Shown: one piece after another, positions 10,871 through 22,979 of the stretch
How the letters are laid out: each line of letters begins with the position of its first letter
Position numbering within the stretch: position 1 is the first letter of the stretch
Assembly (NCBI GenBank): GCA_013339895.1
Contig: JABACO010000035.1
Coordinates: 309,450-373,449, forward strand
Origin: Ephydatia muelleri
Lineage: Eukaryota > Porifera > Demospongiae > Spongillida > Spongillidae
Length of the DNA: 64,000 bases
Reading direction: 5' to 3'
Position numbers and translations under genes: made by a program
The notes under the pieces: generated by a model
What the model saw: only the letters and a program-made list of their open reading frames with translations
What the model was told of the DNA's origin: nothing
Database searches by the model: none

Positions 10871-12493
10871 ATACATTACTATCTGTCAGCATCATGGGGC
10901 TGACGACTAAGGCAATACAGCAGCTTGAAAGGATCAAGAAAGAGCAGAGGGGAGGGAACCTGATTTGTTTAGTACTGCCATTATATGAAACAATGCAAAT
11001 CTATCCTCATTCGGCTGAAATTCAGTGGTTGTGGCCTGCATGTAATGAAAAAGTAGCAAACTTAGCTGCTAGGTGTGCCTGTCGGGCTACTGCTTTCCAA
11101 CTATACCAGTTTATTGATCTGTACATAAGTGCTTGTGCATATATCTATACCTCATGTTGAAGTGCTTGTGCAAAGTGAACACAACGTTCTCCCTTGTTAT
11201 GCAACTGCTAATGATGATACCTAGTCATACATACAGGTAGTATACTTTCTTCATGTGCTTTACCTTCATAATATAAAGGAACAACAATGCATCTTGTGGT
11301 GCATGTTGACAATATGAATGGATTGATGCATGATTCCACTTCTGTTTCTCCAACACAGGTACCATGAAACCATTTCCACAATAGTTGTATTTGATCATTA
11401 AACTACAATAGGCATAATGAATCATTTTTAACCCAAATACCTCTCTGAACTGTGTGCCTGCTGCATAACAATACAAGTACAGATCTTCCTCTGCCACAGG
11501 CTCCATACCTCCTCCTGAAGATCAGTGACTTCATTTTGTATGGTCCCTTCTATGACATCGCTAGCCCTTGTACAACATCACTGTTTCCAACTACACCATC
11601 ACTGTCTCATTCATCTACTCCATCACTGGGCCCCTTCATCCTATCACTGGGCCTGTCATCCACACCTTCCCTGGCATCTTCATCCACACCATCACTAGAC
11701 CCTTTATCCACACTGGCATCTTCATCCACACCTTCACTGGCATCTTCATCCACACCTTCACTGGCATCTTCATCCACACCACCATTAGCTTCTTCATCCA
11801 CATCTTCACTGGCATCTTCATCTACACCTTCACTGGCATCTTCATCCACACCATCACTGGTCTCTTCATCCACACCATCACCGGCTCTTCATCCACACCA
11901 TCACTGGCCTCTTCATCCACACTTTCACTGGCCTCTTCATCCACACCATCACTGGCCTCTTCATCTACACCTTCACTGGCCTCTTCATCCACACCTTCAC
12001 TGGCATCTTCATCCACACCACCATTAGCTTGTTCATCCACATCTTCACTGGCATCTTCATCTACACCATCACTGGCATCTTCATTCACACCACCATTAGC
12101 TTCTTCATCCACATCTTCACTGGCATCTTCATCTACACCACCATTTACTTCTTCATCCACATCTTCACTGGCATCTTCATCTACACCATCACTGGCATCT
12201 TCATCCACACCACCATTAGCTTCTTCATCCACACCTTCATTGGCCTCTTCATCCACACCTTCACTGGCATCTTCATCCACACCACCATTAGCTTCTTCAT
12301 CCACATCTTCATTGGCATCTTCATCTACACATTCACTGGCCTCTTCATCTACACCATCACTGGCATCTTCATCCACACCATCACTGGCATCTTCATCCAC
12401 ACCATCACTAGACCCTTTATTCACACTGGCATCTTCATCCACACCATCACTGGCCTCTTCATCCACACATCACTGGCTCTTCATCCACACCAT

Positions 12494-14115
12494 CACTGGC
12501 CTCTTCATCCGCACCTTCACTGGCCTCTTCATCCACACCATCACTGGCCACTTCATCTACACCTTCATTGGCCTCTTCATCCACACCATCACTGGCATCT
12601 TCATCCACACCTTCATTGGCCTCTTCATCCACACCTTCACTGGCATCTTCATCCACACCATCACTGGCATCTTCATCCACACCATCACTAGCATCTTCAT
12701 CCACACCATCACTGGCATCTTCATCCACACCACCATTAGCTTCTTCATCCACATCTTCACTGGCATCTTCATCTACACCATCACTGGCATCTTCATCCAC
12801 ACCTTCACTGGCCTCTTCATCTACACCACCATTAGCTTCTTCATCCACATCTTCACTGGCATCTTCATCCACACCACCATTAGCTTCTTCATCCACATCT
12901 TCATTGGCATCTTCATCTACACATTCACTGGCCTCTTCATCTACACCATCACTGGCATCTTCATCCACACCATCACTGGCATCTTCATCCACACCATCAC
13001 TAGACCCTTTATCCACACTGGCATCTTCATCCACACCATCACTGGCCTCTTCATCCACACATCACTGGCTCTTCATCCACACCATCACTGGCCTCTTCAT
13101 CCGCACCTTCACTGGCCTCTTCATCCACACCATCACTGGCCACTTCATCTACACCTTCATTGGCCTCTTCATCCACACCATCACTGGCATCTTCATCCAC
13201 ACCTTCATTGGCCTCTTCATCCACACCTTCACTGGCATCTTCATCCACACCATCACTGGCATCTTCATCCACACCATCACTGGCATCTTCATCCACACCA
13301 CCATTAGCTTCTTCATCCACATCTTCACTGGCATCTTCATCTACACCATCACTGGCATCTTCATCCACACCACCATTAGCTTCTTCATCCACATCTTCAC
13401 TGGCATCTTCATCTACACCATCACTGGCATCTTCATCCACACCTTCACTGGCCTCTTCATCCACGCCTTCACTGGCATCTTCATCTACACCACCATTAGC
13501 TTCTTCATCCACATCTTCACTGGCATCTTCATCTACACCATCACTGGCATCTTCATCCACACCTTCACTGGCATCTTCATCTACACCTTCACTGGCCTCT
13601 TCATCCACACCTTCACTGGCATCTTCATCCACACCACCATTAGCTTCTTCATCCACATCTTCACTGGCATCTTCATCTACACCATCACTGGCATCTTCAT
13701 CCACACCACCATTAGCTTCTTCATCCACATCTTCACTGGCATCTTCATCTACACCATCACTGGCATCTTCATCCACACCTTCACTGGCATCTTCATCCAC
13801 ACCACCATTAGCTTCTTCATCTACATCTTCACTGGCATCTTCATACACACCTTCACTGGGCTCTTCATCCACACCATCACTGGCCTCTTCATCTACACCA
13901 TCACTGGCTCTTCATCCACACCATCACTGGCCTCTTCATCCACACCTTCACTGGCCTCTTCATCCACACCTTCACTGGCCTCTTCATCCACACCTTCACT
14001 GGCATTTTCATCCACACCATTACTGGCCTCTTCATCCACACCTTCACTGGCATCTTCATCTACACCATCACTGGCTCTTCATCCACACCATCACTGGCCT
14101 CTTCATCCACACCTT
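12494..14115. repeat. Higher-order repeat of minisatellite, copy 1 (1,622 bp)
   Basis: The pattern of unit variants here recurs exactly 1,622 bp downstream. The rare unit with ccgcacc is at 12510, 13102, 14132 and 14724, giving spacings of 592, 1030 and 592. The minus-strand translation of 13051-13872 and 14673-15494 is identical except for one residue. Each 1,622-bp block also begins with a partial internal repeat at 592 bp. Confidence 0.85.
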
Positions 14116-15737
14116 CACTGGCCTCTTCATCCGCACCTTCACTGGCCTCTTCATCCACACCATCACTGGCCACTTCATCTACACCTTCATTGGCCTCTTC
14201 ATCCACACCATCACTGGCATCTTCATCCACACCTTCATTGGCCTCTTCATCCACACCTTCACTGGCATCTTCATCCACACCATCACTGGCATCTTCATCC
14301 ACACCATCACTAGCATCTTCATCCACACCATCACTGGCATCTTCATCCACACCACCATTAGCTTCTTCATCCACATCTTCACTGGCATCTTCATCTACAC
14401 CATCACTGGCATCTTCATCCACACCTTCACTGGCCTCTTCATCTACACCACCATTAGCTTCTTCATCCACATCTTCACTGGCATCTTCATCCACACCACC
14501 ATTAGCTTCTTCATCCACATCTTCATTGGCATCTTCATCTACACATTCACTGGCCTCTTCATCTACACCATCACTGGCATCTTCATCCACACCATCACTG
14601 GCATCTTCATCCACACCATCACTAGACCCTTTATCCACACTGGCATCTTCATCCACACCATCACTGGCCTCTTCATCCACACATCACTGGCTCTTCATCC
14701 ACACCATCACTGGCCTCTTCATCCGCACCTTCACTGGCCTCTTCATCCACACCATCACAGGCCACTTCATCTACACCTTCATTGGCCTCTTCATCCACAC
14801 CATCACTGGCATCTTCATCCACACCTTCATTGGCCTCTTCATCCACACCTTCACTGGCATCTTCATCCACACCATCACTGGCATCTTCATCCACACCATC
14901 ACTGGCATCTTCATCCACACCACCATTAGCTTCTTCATCCACATCTTCACTGGCATCTTCATCTACACCATCACTGGCATCTTCATCCACACCACCATTA
15001 GCTTCTTCATCCACATCTTCACTGGCATCTTCATCTACACCATCACTGGCATCTTCATCCACACCTTCACTGGCCTCTTCATCCACGCCTTCACTGGCAT
15101 CTTCATCTACACCACCATTAGCTTCTTCATCCACATCTTCACTGGCATCTTCATCTACACCATCACTGGCATCTTCATCCACACCTTCACTGGCATCTTC
15201 ATCTACACCTTCACTGGCCTCTTCATCCACACCTTCACTGGCATCTTCATCCACACCACCATTAGCTTCTTCATCCACATCTTCACTGGCATCTTCATCT
15301 ACACCATCACTGGCATCTTCATCCACACCACCATTAGCTTCTTCATCCACATCTTCACTGGCATCTTCATCTACACCATCACTGGCATCTTCATCCACAC
15401 CTTCACTGGCATCTTCATCCACACCACCATTAGCTTCTTCATCTACATCTTCACTGGCATCTTCATACACACCTTCACTGGGCTCTTCATCCACACCATC
15501 ACTGGCCTCTTCATCTACACCATCACTGGCTCTTCATCCACACCATCACTGGCCTCTTCATCCACACCTTCACTGGCCTCTTCATCCACACCTTCACTGG
15601 CCTCTTCATCCACACCTTCACTGGCATTTTCATCCACACCATTACTGGCCTCTTCATCCACACCTTCACTGGCATCTTCATCTACACCATCACTGGCTCT
15701 TCATCCACACCATCACTGGCCTCTTCATCCACACCTT
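14116..15737. repeat. Higher-order repeat of minisatellite, copy 2 (1,622 bp)
   Basis: Second copy of the block at 12494-14115, in direct orientation. A visible difference is catcacag at about 14753 against catcactg in copy 1. Near-identity of two 1.6-kb arrays indicates very recent unequal exchange, or joining of two haplotypes in assembly. Confidence 0.85.
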
Positions 15738-16232
15738 CACTGGCCTCTTCATCCACACCTTCACTGGCATCTTCATCCACACCATAACTGGCCTCTTCAT
15801 CCACACCTTCACTGGCATCTTCATCCACACCATCACTGGCTCTTCATCCACACCATCACTGGCCTCTTTATCCACACCTTCACTGGCATCTTCATCCATC
15901 TTCTTCCACACATCACTGGCTTCTTCATCTACAGCACCATTAGCTTCTTCTTCCATACCATTATTGGCCCTCCCATTGTACCCTCACTGGCCAGTACTAT
16001 AATTGGTTCATTCCCCTACGTCATAGCTAGTGTCTTCGTTTCCACCACACATCGGCCTCTTCCTCCGTCTCCATTGTTATTACCTTCCTCTGCAGTGTCA
16101 TTTGCTTTGTTCTTCCATGCTGTCATTGACCTGTACTTCCATACGACTACATATTTCATCTTGCACATGGTCACCAACCTTTCCAACTGCAATCATAACA
16201 GTTTCTTTTCCAATGAAGGCCTAAATGTGTAG

Positions 16233-17207
16233 CAATACGTGTACAGGGAATATACATGTGCACATAAACTGTGTGCACATCATGCGTGCACCTAAAATGT
16301 TGTGTCTGCGATTGCTAATGAATGCTTGAATCTGCTGATTAGCTGAGAACTGAGCTTAATAATTACATTGCAAGGCCAGATATTTAGACATTATTATACA
16401 GTGTGTAAAGTTAATGGTAATTTACATAGCCTACCTGATGATAGGGATCAATACCAATCATTTTGTACACAGAAGAGCAAACATCAGATCAATTGTGGTA
16501 CCAGTATGAAGCAACAGCTGCCACAAACATGGGTGACAGATTTGATTTTCTGGACACAGCTTGTGTAACTAGGAATCAGAAGCCATATGGTGTAATGCAT
16601 GATGCATATTTGGGAGGCATCTATCTTGTTTCACTGATGTACTTTACAACTTTCACCAGGCTCAATTTTGTGCTTTTGTCCAATTCGTGGTTGTTAAATA
16701 CAATGTGCATTTTATAATAAGAATCAAACCACATCACACGGCGCGACAGTGTACCGTATGCAGCCTTGTATACACGGCTGTTTCAAATGGGCATTAGGGG
16801 TCATAATTAGAACACCGGAAAATGATTTACGGTTCAACAACCGTTTTCTCTTTACAAGCTCATTAAAGTTTCAACATAACATATACGCAGCCAATCGATC
16901 TAATGCAAATAAGATGGCAACAGACATTTACTAGAACTAGTCCTCTTCTTAGATTTAGTCTCACGCATCCATTAGCCTCGAGTGGCGCATTGCGATTCGT
17001 TCCGCGCATAAAACAGTTTTTTTTTGGCGGGAAAAGTTGCGTACATTCAGGACTGCGTAGCTTTTTTCCCGCCCTTATAAGTGCCGTCGATAAAAAAGCA
17101 GCAGATTGTGGTATCCTTGCCAGGTAAGAATATGTTTTCATTTGGCGGTGCCGCGTCTCCTATGGCCTGCTATAAATATTTTAACACACGTACCCAAATT
17201 ATGAATA
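16233..17207. other. 5' flank of RAG1-like gene, no coding features
   Basis: No recognisable gene. A stretch at about 17024-17078 can fold through ggcgggaaaag and cttttttcccgcc. tataaata at 17171 lies 37 bp upstream of the start codon of the RAG1-like gene and may be a TATA box. I looked for terminal inverted repeats shared with 20700-21240; only weak similarity (cccgcccttataagtgcc against the complement of ggtactttataagggcgg) was found. Confidence 0.3.
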
Positions 17208-18503
17208 ATGCGCACCACAAGAATGGAAGTGCACCACAAGTGTCGGCTAGTTGATTTGTGCCGAGTGTGCGGGTGCAAATTGCATAGAGGGGTCAAAGCA
17301 AAGGGGAAAGCAGTAAAACCAGAGCCATCATACAGCTGTATCTCTTATGCTGACAAGCTTCTAGTGGCTTTTGACATCAACGTTGCTGTTGATGCAGCTG
17401 AGATCCACCCCCAAAAGTTTTGCACCTTGTGCTTTAAAGCTATGTCACGTGTTCTTGTGGCAAAGGAGCAGAAGAATCATGTCAAGTGCTATGTTCAGCT
17501 GTATAATTGGCACTTACATAGTGCTAGCACTTGTAAGGTATGCAAATGGTTTCTAGTACATGTACCCCCCACTCACTCTATGCAAATTCATAGGGGTGTA
17601 AGGCATTCTACAGCACCAGATGGCACAGCTCACCACAGACCATCATGACTGAAATGATCACCCCACGAGCCATCATACAGGTCATAGAGAAACTTGCTCC
17701 ACCTGCTGTGATTACAAGAGAGCCAAGGCCATTACTTGTTGCTTCAGAGGTGCTATCCATGGCAGATACACTATCCTGTCCAATTTGCTTGGAGATATTG
17801 AATCAGCCAATAGAATTACCATGCCGTGTGTATGTGTGCTGTACATGCCTTGTTCAGCATATAAAGACATCTTTGTGCCTAAAGTGCCCTTGCTGCTACA
17901 CAACATCAGACCTTCAACCTGAAGATCTCAAATCAGCCCCTGACCTTGTGGTAAAGCTGCTGAGTGACATCGCTGTGCAGTGCCCTTCATGCAAAAAAGA
18001 TGCAATAGCAAGAAATTACAACACCCACAAATGCAGTCCACAGATCAACACGCAGTCTATGATAGCAGCTGAAGTAATTACCCAACTGTTCGAAAGTACA
18101 TCAAGTAACACAATACAGTTACAAACTGGAGGAACAGTATGCTCAATGCCAAAATTTCTTTACCACAAGCATAATTTATTTATTTATTTTTGCTTTGCAG
18201 CCTTTCACTGTTATGAAGATCACCCAGCCACGAGCTCCAATGAACCTCATCAGCAGAAGAACCAAGAAGCGTCGCATAGAAGAAATAACAAAGGCCAGAG
18301 CCATTCTTAGTGCTGGAAGTCCCAGTATTGTGTTACTTGAAACTGAAGTGAGGTCCTTGCCACAGGAAGAACGAGATGGGATACTTAAAACTGCAGGGAT
18401 CACAGCAGGAATGACGCCTGAGCAGGGTCTTGCTCTAAAGGCAGGATTGGGGCTCCCATGGAATAAGTTGAGATTACTAAGGCAGTATGTTATTGCACTG
18501 TAT

Positions 18504-18545
<42 letters not shown>

Positions 18546-20699
18546 ATGTGTGCATGTATATATGATGAACTGCTGGTGACTTTATCTAAATCTAACAGAT
18601 GGCTCAGCAATGCAGGAATGTATATTGGAAGTGAAAGAAAGCAACGTGCTGTGTCAAAAACCATCATTGACGGCAACTTATTAGTTGAGCTCACTCCATT
18701 TTCATTTGCTCTTAGTGGCGGAGGTGATGAACTCAGAGGAGCACCTCATGCATTTACACTGAGCCTAAAGCAAAAGGTGGTACAACTTCTGGAAGAAAAT
18801 GAAACGTAAGGTTGTAGAATCTGCTTGATAAATGCTTAACCAAGCATGCATAACAGAGTTGGGAACTTATTTTGGTACAATGGGTTGATTCCTTCTGACG
18901 AAATCTGGATAAAACTTGGAGGTGACAGAGGAGGTGGCTCATTCAAAATGAGCTTCCAAATAGTGAACACAGAAGCTCCTAACTCTGTCCATGCCACATG
19001 TGTCTTCTCATGTTTTGAGGCCACTGATGCCCTCTCAAACCTTCATGTAGCTTTGGACAGGTTCAGGGAAGAAATTGCTGACCTGAATGGAATGAGATGG
19101 AAGTAAGTGACTTTATCCAAAACTCATTAGGATATTAGTTTCCTTCTATCATAAGGAATTACACCCTTCGCACATTTATGAGTGGGGACTATGAGTTCCT
19201 GTCCAGCATATATGGTCTTTCTGGAGCATCTGGTATGCATGCGATCCAATGAGAACATGTCTAACTTAATGTCTTATAAAATAGGAAAATACCCTTGCTT
19301 GTGGTGTCTGGTCACACTTGATGACCTTATTTCGCCAACAAGTGGTAGAATATTCACAAAACGATCACTGCAGTCCATCACCAGAGATCATCAGAGATTT
19401 GTGGAGTCTGGTGGAAACCTGAAGAAAGCGAAGCAATACCATAACTGCATTCAAGAACCTTTCTTTAACATTGAACTCACAGAGGTAAAATATAATTGTA
19501 GCTCCGTCATCACTGCAGGCTTTCTTTTACATGTACATTGTAGGTTTGCATTCCAGGACTGCATGTGACACAGGGAATTTTCCAGAAGTTGCTGCTATTG
19601 TTCCAAAATGCATGCCATGAACTGGATTTACAATATGCTCACCTACAACAAGGCAGCTTGAATGGCGGACCAATGTTTGCTATGTATTGCAACACATTTG
19701 CTGATGTTGCTAAAACTAGAGAAGAGCTGCAGTCTGCAGAAGAAGAAAAAGACACACTACAACAGGTGCTCACATACTGCTCCATGGTGCATGCCAATTG
19801 TGACCAGGAACTTAGAGGGATTGTGGAGCTTTTTGAAGCAACCAGTGAAAAAGTCCAAATGCTGGTATGGCATATATACTAATTTTCAACTTTGCATCCA
19901 CTCTGGTTTGCATGCTACTAAATCAGGTCCAAAGGCTGAATATGCTGATGGAGATTTTGAAGAAGGAATTTGATCTAAATGATGGTCCTTTTGTCAAGGG
20001 AATAGAAGAAAGCTTAGATGCTATTGGTGTCCACCGGCAGAAATACTTTGGGGGCATTTTTGTTGGCAATCATGTACATAAAATTCTGCAGGTAAGACAC
20101 ATTACAATAATGCTACATGGATGGTCAAATTTATTGTATACATAGCCATCTAATGTGGAGATGCTGTGCTCTTCAGTACTCAAGACAGCACATACCTTAG
20201 GGGTATTTATTCCTGAAGTACATGAGGTGTACACCAAATTCCATTCCATATTATCCAAGTTTGGTCGGTGCCATTCACTGTATGACAGCACAGTTGTAAC
20301 ACAATGGAATGTTGAGCAATTGGGTAATTCATTATTTCCTAAGATATATAAATAAATGTGCACTTATTGGTGTGTTTTTGTTACATAGGTGAAGCTATCA
20401 GGGACTTCTTCACCACTCTTGATAACAACTTTAAGGGAGTTCGCAGGAGTGTGAAAATGCATTTGCTTGAATGCCATATGCAGGAGTGGATTGGCCACCA
20501 TCATGCAGGATGTGGTCTCATGGGAGAACAAGGGGCCGAGTCTATTCACTCCCAATTTAACAGCCTTGGGTCCATTTATAAAAATATTCCTGACTCCCTT
20601 GAGAGACTCAGGTGCATCATGCAGGACCACTACCTGAAGGTTTCCCCTCGCATCAAGAGTGCAAGCCCTCCAAAGCCAACAAGGCAAAAGTCTGTGTGA
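17208..20699 (+). CDS. RAG1-like DDE recombinase/transposase with N-terminal zinc and RING domains, 11 exons
   Basis: Exons 17208-17537, 17639-18136, 18201-18484, 18599-18805, 18857-19102, 19156-19232, 19285-19484, 19544-19864, 19927-20091, 20146-20323 and 20389-20699 join in phase through ten GT-AG introns to 938 codons without a stop. The N-terminus has LCRVCG (C18, C21), IHPQKFCTLC (C72, C75) and W..HSASTC, matching the RAG1 N-terminal zinc region. A RING follows (C157, C160, C172, C177, C180, C193, C196), with Val174 in place of the usual His, then a CPSC/H/C module. In the core, D463 (LGGDRGGG), D533 (MSGDYEFL) and E886 (EQGAESIH) can be placed on RAG1 D600, D708 and E962. C552, C555, H860 and H865 fit RAG1 zinc ligands C727, C730, H937 and H942: both D-to-C gaps are 19 and both have H-x4-H. 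In RAG1 these residues cut DNA next to recombination signals. The N-terminal match also recalls N-RAG-TP of Aplysia. It may be a transposase or a domesticated gene. No RAG2-like neighbour was seen. Confidence 0.8.
18495..18557. repeat. (TG)n microsatellite inside intron 3 of the RAG1-like gene
   Basis: A TG dinucleotide run with short interruptions lies between the donor at 18485 and the acceptor ending at 18598. It is intronic in the gene model and does not disturb coding. Confidence 0.85.
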
Positions 20700-21242
20700 C
20701 TATGGCTAAGATCTATTTTTAATCCTCTGTATAGATATAGGCTGCTCTCGAACATTTGTGTAAACACACTATCTGAATATGTCGTCGTACGCGGGTGATC
20801 GCGCTAAACACACAATATTCTGAAGGCTAACAACTTCTTGTAGAATACGCGGCACCACCAGTTGACATCAAAATATGAACGAACAACGTACCGTCTTTAC
20901 GCTGTTAAAGTTTCAAGGTACTTTATAAGGGCGGAAACTTTGGCAGGGCCACCTTTATCCTCTTGGGTCGAAAATCGCACTCTGGCTTTGCAGGCTTATG
21001 CAGCTCTCAGGATTGAAAGATAGCGCCAGAGATTCACATTATTAATACCAGTAGACATCGTAGAAACCGACTACAGACAACGTTGGCACTGTAACAAAAC
21101 GCGCTCTATAAAAAGGTCCATTCACAAGAACGGATGTGTTGCTAGGGTTGTAATGAAGTCCGTTGCTATGAAAAAATTTCGTATCAAGGGGCGTAGCCTT
21201 TTTGCCCACTTTTCAATGAAATGAAACAGCCGTGTACTTACA
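20700..21242. other. Intergenic, between RAG1-like gene and gypsy remnant
   Basis: No gene seen. The 5' LTR expected for the downstream gypsy element is absent: nothing here resembles the 3' LTR at 30561-30752. The right end of any transposon carrying the RAG1-like gene would be expected here, but I could not define terminal repeats or a target duplication. Confidence 0.3.
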
Positions 21243-22979
21243 GCTACTTTACGCCGAGATAGAGAACGAAGCGAAGTAGAGACTCTGAGACGAGAAGTAC
21301 AAAGGTTATCTGAGAAGCTGAAAGGTGGGCAGCGGGGAAGAGTAGATAATAGTGAAGAACGGGAGAAAACGGGGCCGGTGTGCTGGAATTGCAAGTCTCG
21401 TGGACACGTAAGAAAGGATTGTCCAAAGAATGCACACGGAAGAAGGCAGTTAAAGTGTTGGGAATGCGGTGAGCTTGGGCATGCTCAGCGTGATTGTTTG
21501 AAACGACGAGGTGTGGTGCAAGCTGTAAGCTCATCTATGATGATTCAGGGAGAGGTGGCAGGGAGACTAACTAGAATGCTCATTGATACGGGTTCTGGGG
21601 TAACACTAATCAGGGAAGATGTATGGAGGGATGTATTAAAAGGTGGAGGATATGGTTACCATCTAAAAGATCTTAACCACCCTGTGGTTACAGCAAATGG
21701 GCAACAATTGAACTTGTTGGGTCAAGTTGAGTTGCCTTTGCATATTGGTAGCATACATACTAACTTCCCAGTCTTAGTTGCTAGTCAGTTGACACAAGAG
21801 TGCTTGATCGGAGCTGATTTTCTTTCCAAGTTTAATTGTCAACTAGATTTAGGCGCTGGAGTACTTGTAGCAGGAACTGAGGCATTAAGCATGGAAACAG
21901 ATAGGAAAAGTCGATCACCAGTTGGGGTTTGTGATGTGCAACTTATTGAGCACGTGGAGGTCCCTGGGTCATCTCAAATGCGAATTCTTGCTGCATGTAA
22001 TGGTGGCCTGTGTGGTGTAAATGGTTCTGTATTGTTAGAACCCAATGTTGCATTCATGGAACGTCATGGCTTGATGGTGGCTAGATCTGTCTCATTTGTG
22101 AGTAAGGGGTCAAAAGAAGTACTTGTCCAGTTGCTTAATCCTTCTTCTTTCCCTATTGTTCTGCATAAGCAGGAGGTGGGAGGCACACTGCATCCTTTGG
22201 ATGAACACAATAGCATGGCATGCTCGGCTGGAGTGGTTACACAGGGGAGCCATAACACTAGTGTTCAGAGCATTGCCAAGCAGTTGGTCGATAAGGTGGC
22301 AGAAGGTGTTACGGACAATGAGAAGGATGAGTTACAACAACTGTTATTGAAGTATAGTGGTATTTTGTCACAATATGAGGGTGATCTAGGGAGAACAGAT
22401 TTAGTTTACCATCACATTGTTACTGGGGACCATAAAGGAATTAAACAGTCAGGGCGTAGGTTGCCTTTTCATCAGAGGGAGGAAGTGAAAGAGTTGCTGG
22501 ATGGCATGTTGGAAAGACAGGTGATAGAACCTAGTCAGGGGTCATGGTCATCCCCAGTAGTGTTGGTCAAAAAGAAGGATGGATCCACAAGATTTTGTGT
22601 GGACTTCAGACAGTTAAATGCTGTGACCAAGAAGGATGCACAACCCCTACCTCGCATTGACGAAACACTGGATGTCCTGGGGTCTGCACGGTGGTTCTCC
22701 TGCCTTGACCTTACAAGCGGATACTGGCAGGTTGAGGTGGCACCTGAAGATCGTGAGAAAACGGCATTTGTTACTCCATATGGTCTATTTCAGTTCCGTG
22801 TCATGCCTTTTGGTCTTACAAATGCTCCTGCCACTTTTCAGCGTCTAATGGAGCGAGTGCTAGCAGGACTCCACTGGACCACATGTCTTATCTACCTGGA
22901 TGATATCTTGATTTTCAGTGCAACAGTCCAACAGCATTTCACAAGGTTGCGAGAGATCTTTGATCGTCTGAAACAAGCT
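21243..22979 (+). pseudogene. Ty3/gypsy Gag(C-term)-protease-RT, 5' half, interrupted
   Basis: The open frame starts just after a ttacag signal at 21242 and has no ATG at its head. It contains a charged helix, two CCHC zinc knuckles (CWNCKSRGHVRKDC and CWECGELGHAQRDC), the aspartic protease core LIDTGSGVTLI, and reverse transcriptase with FCVDFRQLN and YLDDIL. The frame is broken at 22980 inside the RT by a 5.1-kb insertion; the rest resumes at 28079. The upstream part of gag and the 5' LTR are missing. It is a nonfunctional retrotransposon half with otherwise well preserved coding sequence. Confidence 0.9.

Larger units (their letters stand above)
11600..15960. repeat. 24-bp minisatellite (about 180 units)
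   Basis: Tandem 24-bp units with consensus near ttcatccacaccatcactgg + catc and a few recurring variants (ctacac, ccacca/ttagc, cctc for catc). Because 24 is divisible by three, several frames stay open for kilobases: on the plus strand SSTPSLAS, FIHTITGI and LHPHHHWH, on the minus strand DEDASDGV. Occasional 23-bp units (for example near 11882, 12469-12480 and 13899) shift the frame, so no single product runs through the array. The edges decay into diverged units with stops. I treat it as a noncoding satellite, possibly grown from an acidic minus-strand coding segment. Confidence 0.85.

Noticed and set aside
11452-16232. Very long plus- and minus-strand reading frames (up to 680 codons) encoding SSTPSLAS, FIHTITGI, LHPHHHWH or DEDASDGV repeats
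   Set aside because: They result from a 24-bp repeat in which several frames stay open. Occasional 23-bp units change phase, so no one product persists, and the flanks lack gene structure.
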